DNA of 64,000 nucleotides from Rhipicephalus microplus. Taxonomy: Eukaryota; Arthropoda; Arachnida; Ixodida; Ixodidae. Numbering within the stretch: the stretch's first letter is position 1; each line of letters starts with the position of its first letter. A program made the translations under genes and the position numbers. Location of the stretch: positions 458,304,376 through 458,368,375 of the forward strand of contig NC_134710.1 in NCBI RefSeq assembly GCF_043290135.1. Direction: 5' to 3'. The notes below the pieces were generated by a model. That model was given only the letters and a program-made list of their open reading frames with translations. It searched no databases and was not told the DNA's origin. Positions 11,106 to 23,625 of the stretch are shown in pieces.

Positions 11106-13479
11106 GTATTTAAAATTGAGGGTTCCTTCGCTTTTTTAGGTATCGCGTTTTGACTGTACAGATATTCTCAACAGTTACAACTCACCGTTACGATTACCAG
11201 GCACAATCTTTGGAATATATTCTGGTGCTATGTGGTCTCAACTTCTCAGCCTGCAATATATTCGAAAGACGTTTCTGTATCCTTCAAGTTTGCGTAGATG
11301 TGATAACATCCTCACTTTTGATAATTCATAGCCTGTGGAAATTCAAATTGATTACATTTCTTCTACATTTAAAAATTACTTCACCACCATATCTTAGATG
11401 GCCTAATACCAGATCACCGGCATAGTATCATAAAAAATTGGTATTATTGCGACAGCTTCATGGCATTGACAAAAAGTCCGGTGTAAATATACTTACCGCA
11501 AATTTTGATAGCTCTTAATACCTTCGACTACATAATTTTATACCCGCTTTCGTGGATGAATTTGCGGCAGTATAGTGCTCGTCTTACGCAATTTGGACGC
11601 GGATATCAAGTCAGCTGTTATAATAACATATTCTCTACTTCTCTGTGTGGCATTTTTGTTGGTGCTGAACCCCACGTGATGAAGGCATTCCGTGCACTAG
11701 TACCTACGCAATGGAGTAAGATCTGATTAGTTTGGGTGCCTAAACATAAGAGATTTTTCTCAATGAAACAGCAGATTATTTAGCCAATCGTTCCTAAATA
11801 GACCAATGTTACCACGCTTTTTATCATCCGCTTATGCGACTGCTGCTCGATTATGCATGCGTATGATTGAGGAAGCCTTTGGAGACACAGCACTGACAAA
11901 CTTCACCGAGTATCAGCCCTATTTATATCCCCAGTAGAGAGCCTTTTGTGAAACTTGTAAACTAGAAGTAGCTATCACGGGGCTGCGCTGCTGGTACTGA
12001 ATCTAAATTTATACAGGCGCAGTTCTGCTCAGCTACTTTCTCCACTGTGCGCATCTTGTGGTGAACTGGCAACAACAAATACTCTTTTTGTGAGCTACAG
12101 ACGGTTTACTACAGTACGCAAAACCTTTTTATAACCCTTTCATGTATTCGAATGCATTTATTTGTGCCTGCTCTTTTGTCTTTCGGGGCCCCGATTTTCG
12201 CGTAGTGCAATGCGAAGTTATACGTGGCTTTGAGAGGCTATATTATTGAAAGTAATCGAGAGGTAACTAATCAGTAATGTTATTGTAATTTATTGATATT
12301 ATATAGATTATAAAAATAAAGGCATTCTTTTCTTTATTATTAGCCCTAATTTTACTAAATGCTTATGTACTTAGTAGATAAATGCATTAGAAAAGGCAAC
12401 ATAATTTCGTATGCAAGCTGCAATCTTTTTATTTTATAACCTTCACCGATCTAAAAATTCATAGTGTTTTATTAAACGTCTCAACTCTTGTCCAATGCCC
12501 CCCTCCCCCGTGCGTATGAGCCAAAGGTATTAGGTGAACAAGAACAAGTAGAGCGGTTGGGCAAAAAAAAATGAGCCTTGAGTGGCAGTATTGACAGTGA
12601 TGGTGAAAGTGTTGAACATCAGGTTTAGCTGGTTAATAATAACGATAATGAACAGTGGTTTTAACAGTGTTGATTCAGACAGTCAGCAAGCGGTCATGAT
12701 AACGTTCAGGATGATGTTGATGACAGTAATGAAGAATGGGTTGAATCGATGTAAAAGGCATTCTCTTTTCTTTGTTAGTGACAACGACAAATGGGTTGAA
12801 AAACAGCCTCCGGCAGACAATATTCTCATGAACGACCAGAAAAAATGATGGACCTTTTGTAACTAGTGAACTCAGCGTCCACATATGTGGACACTTTCTT
12901 TTTTCTAAAACTGCATTGAAAATCGGCCAGCTTTCGGTTTATTCTACCTTCGCTGCTGATATTTTTGCATTTACGGAAAAAAACTGTTTACTTGTACAAC
13001 CAGTTTGGACATGCGATACAAGGAGTAAACAATCTCAGCGCCAATTGGATTCGCTGCGTGGTCCCAGTGTTGCCATTTCGAAACCTCTAGGAAACGACTC
13101 AAACGCACAAGTGGTCGACGGTCATATCAAAAGGTCACCACGGCATCCACATGTTCGAGTGAGATAGCTATGCTTTATCAGTGTACATGAGGGTGCACAT
13201 AAGGCCTTTTTTTCCGTAGCCATTCACTACGACGTGTCTCATCAACATAGAGTGGTTTCGTGACGCAAAATTTTATTCAATAAAATCTTATCAAACACGC
13301 ACGGACATGGCTACAAGGTCTGCTGAAAAACCATGAACCTACACGCCTCGTGAAAAAACAACCCTTATTTTGCCAAGCAAACAAAAAAATGGTGTTGTGC
13401 AGTGGACTTATCTAGCAAACAAGAAGCAAACAAAAAACTCCTGTGGTGCAGTGGACTCCTGTGGTGCTGTGGGTAAGTC
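11106..13479. other. No gene recognised
   Basis: Long AT-rich interval with only chance ORFs. Between 12580 and 12840 acidic codon runs (DSDGES, DDVDDSNEEW) appear across frames and could be a decayed transposase N-terminus, but I cannot assign a family. The phrase TGGTG(T/C)TGTG(C/G)AGTGGACT recurs at about 13390-13465. Confidence 0.45.
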
Positions 13480-14420
13480 CAAACTATCATTCAAAGCGTC
13501 AGCGGTGCCGATCCGGCGCAACGACGTCCAGGGTCTTCAACCTGGCCCAAGGTGTCATCTCGGCTGATTACTCACTAACGCTGATGGCGGACGTGGCACT
13601 CCCCTTAGGGTTTTGGTTCCGGGTCTCTGATCGTGAGGCAGGAGTCAAAACGCGGTTGTACATGTCCAAGCTTCTTAGCATTGCTGCGCTGTAGGTGAAC
13701 TTACGTGCGGAGCACCTCAGCTCTTCTTCCTTGGTTGGCACGCCGAGCCCGATGTCTACCACAGCGCGCAGCAGTCGAGAGAGCACCAGTTCGGTGTTTT
13801 AATATTGTTCTTCCTTCGAAAGGCTGCTTCTCGGCGTCTCGATTGTTGAAAGGGTGGCGCTTTCACGAGCGTTCATCCTGGTGCCCTGGGATTGTACCGC
13901 CTCGGTGCCTCGTTTAGAAGTTGGCCGGAACCCATGACGCTTGACGATCTGCCTCTCTGGTGGACGTGCGGGGTGCCGTTCCTTGTGACGTCCGGGCTCG
14001 CATCTGGACTCCATGGTGAGCCGTGGTTCAGAGCCACTTCGTGAGAAATCGCTGGACCCACCCTTGGTGGGAAAGGTGGAAACCGCGCCAACGCTCGGTA
14101 TGACCGTTGGACCTAATAGTACGGCAAGGGCTTCGTGGGCAGTGTGGGCTCCCGTGTCCAAGGCAATGTGGACGGCAAGCCAAACAGCTGCTGCGCGTAA
14201 GCGGCGCACCTCTGTCCGTCAAACCCCGGCAGTGGGTGCTGGTGTCTTCCATGAAACAAGAGCTTCCGCGGTCGGGGGCCATCTGATTGCGGCGGAAGTT
14301 GGGGTCTTTCGCAGTGGTCACCCATGGTGTTGTTTTGGAATGACGCCAAGCCCTTAAGTGTGCACTACGGGCGCAGGTGCAAGCGCCAGCTATGAGTGCA
14401 CGTAAGGTGCACTGGCCCAA
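13480..14420. other. Unidentified GC-rich block
   Basis: Base composition rises well above the flanks, and several ORFs of 70-136 codons overlap on both strands (for example minus 13799-14209, Arg/Ser/Pro-rich). None shows a domain I know. It could be a decayed 5' region or gag of an LTR element, or a CpG-rich host segment. Open frames on both strands at once argue for a composition effect rather than a gene. Confidence 0.35.
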
Positions 14421-14640
14421 ACGTGAACGACTAGGGAAGACAAGGCTGACTGCTTGTGCACTACTATGCTGGCAAAGTCATTTTTATTGGGCCTGTTATT
14501 GAGGTATCACCGGCATCGAAATTCTTGACAGGCGCTAAATTGAGAAGAAACTGTTGTTAAAGAAATTTGCTACACCTTCACTAACAGCCACATCAGAATT
14601 CAAACACTTCTTATACCATTAGAATACTAAATATTTCAAA

Positions 14641-15195
14641 CGGCAAGGAACGGAAGTCACAATCACTGAACTGCGCTGTCGAATTCCGCAGCTAAACTTA
14701 TATTTACACAGAGCTGGTCCGGCAGCCTTCCCTCATTGTCCTGTTTGTGGAGTAAATGAGTCAACTGAACCTTACCGTATTTACTGTAACAGATTCTCTG
14801 CCTTACAAACATACACTTTAGATGTTGTTTGCTACCTTCTCGAAATAGATTTAAACGCTCGAAATGTGGTTTCTTTCGGGGCTTTGTCTCTCGACCACCG
14901 TGACGGGAAGATTGTTGACGCATTGCAGGAGTTCTTCAAGAGTTCAAAAAAGTTTAAGTGTTGAAATCATTCTTCGGTGGATTTAGACTTTTCTAAATTC
15001 ACAATAAATGAAATACACCTCTTTATTGCATTACACTACAGAATATTTACAATTCAACAATAGAATTCATCCGGTTGCATCTTTCTTTTTTCTAGTAAAT
15101 AGATTATTCTTCACTTTTTATTAAGGAAGAAATTCGTGAAATTTATCCGGTTCTTGGCCAATCCCTCAGCGTGGGTATGCGCCACATCGTCAAGG
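14641..15195 (+). pseudogene. 3' fragment of an RNase H-type LINE (copy A)
   Basis: The frame ending with TGA at 14962-14964 encodes the extreme C-terminus of a LINE ORF2: LRCRIPQLNLYLHRAG, then a CPVCGVNESTEPY...YCNRFSAL motif, the CCHC-like tail typical of I/R1-type LINEs with an RNase H domain, then GALSLDHRDGKIVDALQEF. A 3' UTR of about 230 bp follows, ending in TCTTGGCCAATCCCTCAG and GTGGGTATGCGCCAC-TCGTCAAG near 15195, matching the 3' ends of the copies at 3.5, 16.2 and 38.1 kb. The histidine expected in the tail motif (TEH) appears as TEP. Confidence 0.7.
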
Positions 15196-15337
15196 ATCTT
15201 CACTTCACTTAAATTATCCAACATCAGATTGGTCGTTTGCTCTCCGCCTCCTATATTTCACGCCCATCTCTGTAGCAGAACCATTAACGATCTTTCAAGC
15301 ACTCCGCAAATTAACATCATCTACAAGTTTCAGTAAT

Positions 15338-16223
15338 TTGCACAGATTGTTTATTGGTTTGTATTTAGCTCTCAGTAAATTAGGAAACACACTTTCTGAG
15401 TGGACTGAAATTCCTAATTCTTCTCCTAAAAACATAATTAGCTTGGTTTGGCTTCTAGCACATGGAAACCTATTTCTGAGTGAAATCGCAGATGCGCTAG
15501 CAAAGATATCTTGGAATGGTTCGGTTACGCATGTATTACCGGCGACCAAAGCCATGATAGGCGCTAGAACAAGGAAAAAAATTGTTGTTAGAAGAAATTT
15601 CTGCTCTATTATCAACGGCAACATTACAAATTTCACCACACGAGGCACCGTAGAACAGTAAACTGTGTCCAACAGGAGAATTTGAAGTTGTAACGATTGG
15701 ACTACGTTGTCAGACTCTAGTTTCTAATTTTCATTTATGCAAAGCTTTTATTTACGCAGCTTTTTCCAACTGGTACTTCTGCGGAGCAAATGAGGCAGCT
15801 GAACATTTTCTCGATGCCTGGATCAGATATTACACGTGGCAGAATAATACTTTAGGTACCGTTTGCCGGCTCCTTAGATTGCCCCTAAAGGTAGCAAATG
15901 TGCTTTCGTTTCGGGCTTTCTCGCGAAGCCACAGTGACGGGAACTTTGCCGATGCCTTGACAAAGTTATTAAATGTTCAAAGAGATTTTTTTCTTTTTCT
16001 AAGTTGGGTGTGAATTGCAAATTATTATTTCCCAAGTTACGCATATAAGAGTTTCTACCTATGTTTGTGTTCACATATTGGTAGTATTTGCAGTTTTGTT
16101 CCTTTACTACTTCTTTCATCTTTCTCTTGACAAAATTTAATCAAATCATTGAGAATTTTTTGTGAAAATTACCCAGATGCTGGACAGTCTCCAAGCGTGG
16201 GTCTGTGCCACTGTTCAAGCTTC
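15338..16223 (+). pseudogene. RNase H-type LINE fragment (copy B)
   Basis: A second, longer fragment of the same LINE class lies 140 bp downstream in the same orientation. The first frame (to TAA 15659-15661) encodes the end of an RNase H domain: ISLVWLLAHGNLFLSEIADALAK with the late H and D positions, then ARTRKKIVVRRNF. Across frame changes it continues to WYFCGANEAAEHFLDA (decayed Cys/His tail), VLSFRAFSRSHSDG and a stop near 16013. The 3' UTR ends with AGCGTGGGTCTGTGCCACTG and TTCAAG at about 16220. Similar layout and tail suggest copies A and B come from one family, either two insertions or a duplicated remnant. Confidence 0.65.
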
Positions 16224-18590
16224 TAATCTACTGAAGGTCATTTGCGTGGCAAGCAAGTTTTCTACCACACAGTCACGCGTCTGCTTGAAAATGAAGGGAG
16301 ATTTATTTCCTCACATTCAAAGTGCAGGGAGAATATTTCGCATTCTGCACGCACCCTGTACACGTGCTTCATAGCAGAAAATTTAATAGCGGAGTTATAT
16401 TGCATGGTACAAATTTACACAGCTATCGGGCATCACGACATGTGATCACCAACCTGACTTCACGGTTCCAACCCAGCCAACCATTACAAAAGGCACGAAC
16501 GTTATTGCGCTTATTCTCTTAAGAATACGTAGTGGGTACATAGCAAGTTCAAAAGAATTTTGCATCCATAATTGCGCGGGGTTTGAAGTGTACTACCCTG
16601 GTATACACAGAGTGCAGCCATGTGCGAAAGTTTCACAGAGACGTGACACTTTTAACTTTCCCAATTGCGCTCTAGCAGACCACAACTAATTTTTCAAGTA
16701 ACATCATACAAAGAAAAGCAAGCAATAAGTGGTTTTAAGTGCGCACTAGGAGTAGAATATCAATATTGCTTGTAACTCTGAAAACCAGAGCTTAAGGGTC
16801 CCTAACTCCTTTAGCAATAGCAAGCCCTAAAGCAGATTAGTAGAGTTAGGTTTGTAGGCTTGCATAAAGTCTTGTACAGTGTTCCCGGATGAAATCATTA
16901 AATCACATTTTTTTCGAGGTGAGGACGGGTATGTGCAGTTCCTCCAGATAACCAGTTTATGTTGCATCCAATCTGCTCTGTGAAGATAATGTTGGCTCTG
17001 ATGTACGCAATCCCATCAAAATAAACAAATATCACCAGTACTGTTCATCTTGGAAAGAAAACTATGGGCTATTTTTAAAATGTCCTGTTTCAATCTGTGA
17101 GCACTGCAAATCGCTTCGAAAAACCACACTAGCGAAAAAAAAGTTTTCACTGCGTGCATTTATCAAGACAAGTGTAAATTAATGCACAATATCAGTTTGA
17201 GCGAAAACAGACAAATAAGGACACAGGCACACAAATCTCAAGACGCCCTTAGGATTGGAGTATGCCAACTGTATTTCGTTAGTTAATTTCGCAAGTCGTA
17301 ATTTACCTTTGAAATTTCTTCAAGCTTTATGCAAACAAAAACAAACATCTTTACAACAATTTTATTTTTAGAAAAACTTCAATAAAACGAATGCCATAAT
17401 ATGATGGTGTACAGTTTCTTTTTCGAAAATGAAGCCATGCCTTGAAGAATAAAAAAAAGCTGTCATATCGCTTGAACAAAACAGCCTAATCAAGTAACCG
17501 CAACTCTCAAAGCGTGCGATGCGCTTCATTTTCTTAAATATATTATTCGAGAACAGCGTGCGAATGTAATAAAACTGAGAAACGTACTCTTTCGTGTAAC
17601 CGAGATATGTGTTTCACGGAGCCTGTTAACCCGGATCACCTAATCACACCTTACGACGAGGTCCAATCGTACAGCTTTTGAGAAGGAAAACTGTGGGGGA
17701 ACGCTTCCACGCAAGTTTAGGTGTGCATTTTTTACCGCACAAGATATTTACGATGGTCAATCGGGCTCCCCCCCCCCCCCAACTCCTCTATGTGCGTTCG
17801 AAATTGAAGCACGTGCAGCGAAGTAGATTTCTGAAAGCTCGCGTTAATAACTGGTGTAAATTGCAGCAGCATTTCAACACAAATTATGAACAAGAGGAAT
17901 AAAAATTGGCGAACGTGATCTGCACCCATGACTCAGGTGAAGCAAAAAGTAACAATGGCGTGGATGGATACACAAGAAACTTGACAGTATCTCCTACATT
18001 ATCCAAGAGATCAACTTGGGTGAGGTCGTGCTTCTCACGGAAGGTAGATTATCCGAAGCCTATTGGCGAACCACGTTTTATTTGTTCGCAATTAATAGCG
18101 CAACAATAGTGCCTTACCAGTGATGTTCTCGCAAACTATTTTCTTTGACTTTACTCTATATGGGCCGTGGGGCTTTCTTGTCTGGCGTGCTGAACTACTG
18201 CTGCCTGCGGAAAATGTTTTCCGAATAGTTCGCGCTTCTGACTGACACACTCTTACATTCTTTACTGTCCCCACCCATTGCAAGCGGCAGTGAGCAGTCA
18301 GGTGGACTATGGGGACAATGGATCCCAGCTGTCCGCACTAGCCGTAGAAAGCTTATGTTAATCACCTTTTGGAGAGGCATTCGGTGGAGCCGCCATTACT
18401 GCTTCGTGTACGCTAGCTACCGGGATGCGTTCCAGCCACATCTTCATCTTACTTCTCGAGCATTTTTTAAAAAATTATAAAGATATAATCAATAGATCAA
18501 TAAATTATCTCAACCCTACGTCTTTGCATTTATCTCTCACTTTTTATTATTTCCTGTCTACTTATTCCTTCTCTTTACTTCCAGCAATAA
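16224..18590. other. No gene recognised
   Basis: AT-rich interval, ORFs all under 75 codons, no recognisable domain. It contains a poly-C run at about 17769-17780 and a small inverted repeat (CTAACTC...GAGTTAG) near 16803-16850. Confidence 0.5.
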
Positions 18591-18741
18591 TTGATTGATG
18601 ATATGTGGGGTTTAACGTCCCAAAACCACTATATGATTATGAGAGACGCCGTAGTGGAGGGCTCCGGGAATTTAGACCACCTGGGGTTCTTTAACGTGCT
18701 CCCAAATCTGAGCACACGGGCTTAATCTGAGCACACGGGCC
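18591..18741 (-). repeat. tRNA-derived SINE, 5'-truncated
   Basis: It has the SINE tail TTGATTGATG, GATATGTGGGGTTTAACGTC, GAGAGACGCCGTAGTGGAGG and GACCACCTGGGGTTCTTTAA, but stops at GAGCACACGGGC without the tRNA-like head. The last words (ATCTGAGCACACGGGC) are duplicated in tandem at about 18706-18740, probably formed at or after insertion. Confidence 0.88.
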
Positions 18742-19744
18742 AGCTATTTCTGGCGGCTAGGCTTAACCTTGTGTTCTTACTCAACCTTGAGTAGTTATAT
18801 CTGGTTATAGTGGCAATGCACCGCTGGCATCTCCATCCTTATACTCTTAAGTGGCAACCACTGGCACGCGTATGCACGCGCCTAAGCGTCAAAAGCATCT
18901 AGTCGCTTCTCTGGAGGTAAAGGGCGCGCAACTTCTGGCACGCGTCAACCGCGTTGACGCCCACGCGTCCAAGACCGATGCACAATATCGCTTGATCTTT
19001 TGGCTTAGAACTGTCCACGTTATGCACAGAATGGCACGTTCTCAACTGGAGCGGGTTTGTATGTTTTAGAGGATATAAGAACACGTTAAAAAGTTGATAG
19101 TGCTTCACCCACCACAGTTTAGACTATTTTAGAAGTAATTGACATCCCAATGCCCAAAAAACTACAGCGATATGCACCAGAAATCAACATCGGTGCGTGC
19201 GCCGCTCCCACCAATGAAAATTCGCGTCTAGGATACTGTACGTCTATCATAGGCGTGTGCAGGGTTCTCCTTAAGGGGGGGAGGGCGAAAGTTTGTCGCA
19301 GTGCCCCCTTCCTCTTCCTCTAATAGGGAGGGGCTGACTTAGCGCCCCCTCGCTACTATGTTAATATATGAAAGTGACATTAAGCCCCCCCCCCCCCCCA
19401 TCCTCTCTTCGGGGAATGAGGCGGCGGCTGCCCTCCTAATCAGGTTTATAAAATACTGGGTTCCTATACCTGCACTACCAAATTTATTAATAATATCGTG
19501 AATATGCTGTTGCCTTCAGTACATTTACACTTCATATTTTAAAGCCCTCAGCTTTATAATCACGCCTGAAACTTCATGATCTGACAGATTTAAGTCATAA
19601 GACCACAATTGAGGCCAGAGTAGCAGGCTTTCAGCTGATGTGTTTGTTAGAAATATTCTCTAATGCAATAAAGCACACCTGGTTCTTATTGGTACAACAG
19701 ATATTGGTCATAATATAGAAACCAAATTTTGTGTACAATGCCTT
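18742..19744. other. No gene recognised; homopolymer-rich repeat
   Basis: No coding signal. Between about 19255 and 19440 lie G-runs, C-runs (15 C at about 19386) and GTCGCAGTGCCCCC-type words, a decayed repeat whose style recurs near 46.8 and 51.7 kb (GGGAGGGGTT next to GTAGCCA). Confidence 0.5.
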
Positions 19745-19765
19745 TGGGCATTTTCGATAGCCGAA

Positions 19766-20350
19766 ATGTGCTCAGATGTAAATTATAAACTAGCCCGTGT
19801 AGAAAATGACACCCCCCTAAGTAACCCGGGCAAAAAAGAACTTGAGCAACTTGCAGCTCAATTTGGAGTGCTTGCACGGGAATGTCCGGCTATCAAAGAT
19901 TGTCAGGACGTCCTCGAAAGTAGGAATAGTCAATATAACCTGGTATTTTATGGTTTACCAGATAATGAGAATGAAACGTGGGCACAATCAGAGGAAAAAG
20001 TTATTTCTTTTTGTTCTGGTGAATTACAGCTCAAAATTGCCCCAGACGCGATTGAACGAAGTCACAGATTAGGCCGATATTCGGCGGCGACGAAAAGGCC
20101 CGTCATAGTGAAGTTTATATCTTTTAAAGAAAAAGAACGTGTGCAGAAGTCTTCTGGCAAGCTAAAGAGAACCAACTTTGGAATCAGTGAAGACTATTCA
20201 ACCAAAGTCAGGCTAGAGAGGCAAAAGTCGATACATTACGCTAAAGAAAAGGGTGGTAGTTTTAAGCTTCGTTTCAGTAAGTTATCCATAAATGACCAAA
20301 TCTTCCTGTATGACAGTGCTGAAGATAGCGTTGTGCCTAGTCGTAGATAA
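19766..20350 (+). CDS. LINE ORF1 protein, RNA-binding (194 aa)
   Basis: Intact ORF of 194 residues resembling LINE ORF1 proteins with an L1-type RRM-like fold, which bind element RNA as a nucleic-acid chaperone. Seen directly: an N-terminal helical stretch (KKELEQLAAQFGVL), an RRM-like strand NLVFYGLPDNENETW at about residues 58-72, AIERSHRLGR at 96-105, RPVIVKFISFKEKERV at 111-126, and a basic C-terminal part (VRLERQKSIHYAKEKGG). ATG 19766 is the first in frame; family members often have a longer N-terminus, so it may be shortened. ORF2 follows about 50-120 bp downstream on the same strand. It is the only uninterrupted ORF left in this element. Confidence 0.78.
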   Translation: MCSDVNYKLARVENDTPLSNPGKKELEQLAAQFGVLARECPAIKDCQDVLESRNSQYNLVFYGLPDNENETWAQSEEKVISFCSGELQLKIAPDAIERSHRLGRYSAATKRPVIVKFISFKEKERVQKSSGKLKRTNFGISEDYSTKVRLERQKSIHYAKEKGGSFKLRFSKLSINDQIFLYDSAEDSVVPSRR

Positions 20351-22844
20351 CAACCACCTCGAAATGCCGTTTTACTGACAAAAGAATTGAGAAAAAATGA
20401 ACTAACGTGCATCGTAGTTAAGCGTAGCAGTTTGAAAAAACGACAGAACAGAATTTCTTTCGTCATTAGACATGACTAAACCGCACATAGTTTTTGGCAT
20501 GGAATCTTGGCTCGATACCACCATCGCAGATCATGAATTCTTTCCGTCGACCTATGCAGTATACCGAAGGGTCCGCACGGCGCACGGAGGTGGTGTATTT
20601 CTAATGATCCATAACAGTATCAGTAGCGTTCAAATTCATAGTGTTAGAGACTTGTGTGAATCTGTGTGGTGTAAGCTTATGCTGGGTGGTGGCTCAACTG
20701 TGGCTGTTGGTTCCTTCTACAGGTCCCCTAGTAATACCGCACCCGAGCCTTTATTTACTTTAAGCGATACTTTGTCAACCCTAAACACAACATGCATAAA
20801 GGTTGCCCGTGATTTTAACCTGTATACCCGATGTTGCATGGTCCTCATTCAAACCGATAACTCACAGTGAGTCACTGCTACATAGAGCTATTCAAGAAAT
20901 CGTGAATGCACATCAGTTATATAATCTTGTGACAGCCCCCACAAGGGTGTGCAGTACTAGTGCAAACGTATTAGACCTGCTTTTTTTTGCAATCATCAAA
21001 CGCTTGCTTCCTCTGTTGTTACAGTAGCATTTAATAGTGACCACGAAATTGTCCTTGTTAAAATGTGCTTAGCTGTAGCTCAACAAAGAGATTCGGGGCC
21101 CAAAAAGGTGTTTTTATATGAAAAAGGAGACTCCGCTTCTATTTCAACAAAACTAGACGCCTATTTACCTGAGTTTCAAGAACTATGCTCGTGTTCTGGT
21201 TTCTTGATTGAGCTAAAAACAAAACTGTTATCTCTAACTCAAACTTTTGTATCATCGCGAGTCATTTCAGACAAACAACGAAATGATAAAATATGGCTAA
21301 TTAAGGAACTCCGAGTGCTCATAAAGAAAAGAGATCGTCTCTATCGCAAATATTGTCACACGTCGGACCTTGAAACATACAAACAGATGAAACTACTTGG
21401 TAAGAAGGTAACCAAAGATCTGAGGAAAGCGGAGAAAGCTTACTTAAGTGATCTGAGTATTAAGGTGAAAGGTAACCCTTAACTCGTCTGGAAATACGTT
21501 TAAAGAAAGGCAAAGGTTCCTGGTGGTATTCCTGATATAAACGATGGTACTAAACACTTGTCGGACAGTACAAGTAAAGATGAATGCTTTAACCGGTACT
21601 TTAAGTCTGTGTTTTCGGTTTCGTCAGCGGTTCTACAATTAGCAACACAATAACGTTATCGGAAATGGCGGAGTTTGAAATTTCAGAACAAGGTGTTGCA
21701 TATCTTTTGAAAAACCTTAGTGCAAGCTCGGCATCAGGGCCATATCAAATTTGAAACTTCATTTTAAAGAACTGTACATTTTCAATAGGCCCATTTTTTA
21801 CAGCTGTGTTCAGAAATTCTATATCGCAGGGTGCATTACCTGATGACTAAAAACGAGCAAATGTAATTCCTATTTTCAAGAGTAGTGACAAGTCAAGTAC
21901 TTGCAACTAATGGCCCATTTCGTTGACATGTATGTCCTGTGAGACACATCAGCATGTTATATACTCGAACTTGGCAAAGCATCTTGAGAGTAACAATTTT
22001 TTCTGTCCAACACAGCATGGTTTCCGGAAAGGGTTTTCCTGCGATCCGAAACTCGTAGAATTTACACATGACATTGCCGCAACGTTAAATTCCGGTAGCC
22101 AAATTGATTGCATTTTTTAAAACTTTAGCAAGGCTTTTGACACTGTTACTCACTCACTCCTTTTACTGAAATTATCGTGTCTCAATATATCTGCTAACAC
22201 ACTGGCATGGCTACAAGTTCATCTCTCATGCAGGAAACAATACACCGTCATTGATAGCACGTCGTCGTCACAAGTAGACGTCATTTCAGGAGTGCCACAA
22301 CGCTCCGTCCTGGGGCCGCTTCTTTTTTCGATTTATATCAATGATCTTGCTGAATGCGTGGACAGTCAAGTGAGGTTGTACGCAGATGACTGCTGCATAT
22401 ATCGTGAAATTAAGTGCACTCAAGGTTCCGAACAACTGCAGAAAGACCTTGACTCAGTACTAGCATGGTGCAGTACGTGGAAAAATCAGCTTAACGTGTC
22501 AAAGCGCTGTGTCGTTAGGTTTACCAAGGAAAAGCAGCCATTTATCACAAATTACTTCATGGAAAGGATACCATTATCCATGGTAAATAAATACAAGTAT
22601 CTTGGCGATGTCATCAACAGCACACTATCGTGGAATGATCATGTTCGCATGGTATCAGTTAAAGCCAGTCGCGTGCTGAACTTCCTACGCCGCAATTTCA
22701 GAACCACCCCCTCTGTTCTTGAACAAGTTCCTTACGTGTCAAATGTTCGCCTGATTTGAGAATGTGCTTGCACTGCCTGGGACCCGGCCAAAAAATGGCA
22801 GCATATCCACGGAGTGAATGATGGAGAGTGGGGCGAAGCATTCG

Positions 22845-22975
22845 TCCGTCCATGCGTCCGTCTGTGTGACCGTCCATGCGTCTGTTTGTGCGCCCGTCCC
22901 TGCGTTCTTTCGTGCATCCTCCCCTGCGTCCGTTCATGCGTCCATCCATGCATCTGTTTGTGTGTCCGTTCGTTC
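22845..22975. repeat. GTCC-rich minisatellite
   Basis: Tandem degenerate units of CGTCCGTCCATG, TGCGTCCGTC and TGTGTCCGTT type. They are translated in all three plus frames as Cys/Arg/Val- or Ser/Val-rich ORFs without meaning. Confidence 0.9.
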
Positions 22976-23095
22976 ATCTATTCAACACTCCAAGTCCCAC
23001 CATCTCACATCTTTTTATCATATATTCCCCATATAGAAGCACCGCCATCCAGCGGACATTCCGAGGACTAAACGAGAGGTGCCACACGCACAATT

Positions 23096-23537
23096 TTTAC
23101 GGCCTGCGCTTTGGGTCCACTTCCCACCTTTAACCACCTCGAGTTCATGGTATATTCTAGTTCACTGTATTCATGGCACTGCGACCAAACGCTCGCTAAA
23201 CCTTTCGAAAACCAAGGAGGTTACGCCCAGCGAGTATAACGTAGCAACCTTTCCCTGTCAGATACGGCTCAATTTACATGCCAATGGCTGCTAATGAGAA
23301 ATGAGAGACAGGAGAATTCGGCTTTTACTTTCTTATGGCTTGCGCTTCGTATCTACTTCTCATTTTTAACCACCTTGAGTTCATTCATGGTATATACAAG
23401 GTCATTGTATTCATGGCACTGCGGCTCAACGCTCGCTAAACCTTTCTAAAGCTAAGGAGGTTACACCCAGCGAGTATAATGTAGCATCCATTTCTTGTCC
23501 GATAGTGCTCAATGTACATGCCAATGGCTGCTAATGA
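23096..23537. repeat. Two tandem ~200-bp direct repeats
   Basis: About 23096-23293 and 23323-23537 share TTCATGGTATAT, GTATTCATGGCACTGCG, ACGCTCGCTAAACCTTTC, AAGGAGGTTAC-CCCAGCGAG and CATGCCAATGGCTGCTAATG with roughly 85-90% similarity by eye. Confidence 0.85.
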
Positions 23538-23625
23538 GGATCGCAGCGTGCGCGTTGACTAAAAGCCGAGTGCTCATGTCTCTCATTCCCCATTAGCAGC
23601 CATTGGCATGTACATTGAGCACTAT
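23502..23625. repeat. 35-bp perfect inverted repeat
   Basis: The arm 23502-23536 (starting ATAGTGCTCAATG, ending GCTGCTAATG) is the exact reverse complement of 23591-23625, with a 54-bp spacer. It would form a strong hairpin in single-stranded DNA or RNA. The left arm is the end of the second direct repeat. Confidence 0.92.

Noticed and set aside
13799..14420. Minus-strand ORFs of 130-136 codons
   Set aside because: GC-rich sequence is open on both strands, with no start context, domain or splice evidence; kept only as an unidentified block.
22845..22975. CRISPR-like array
   Set aside because: Units are short degenerate minisatellite repeats without unique spacers, in an animal genome; no Cas genes.
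22814..23133. Overlapping Cys/Arg- and Ser/Val-rich ORFs on both strands
   Set aside because: They are translations of a GTCC tandem repeat, open in several frames at once.
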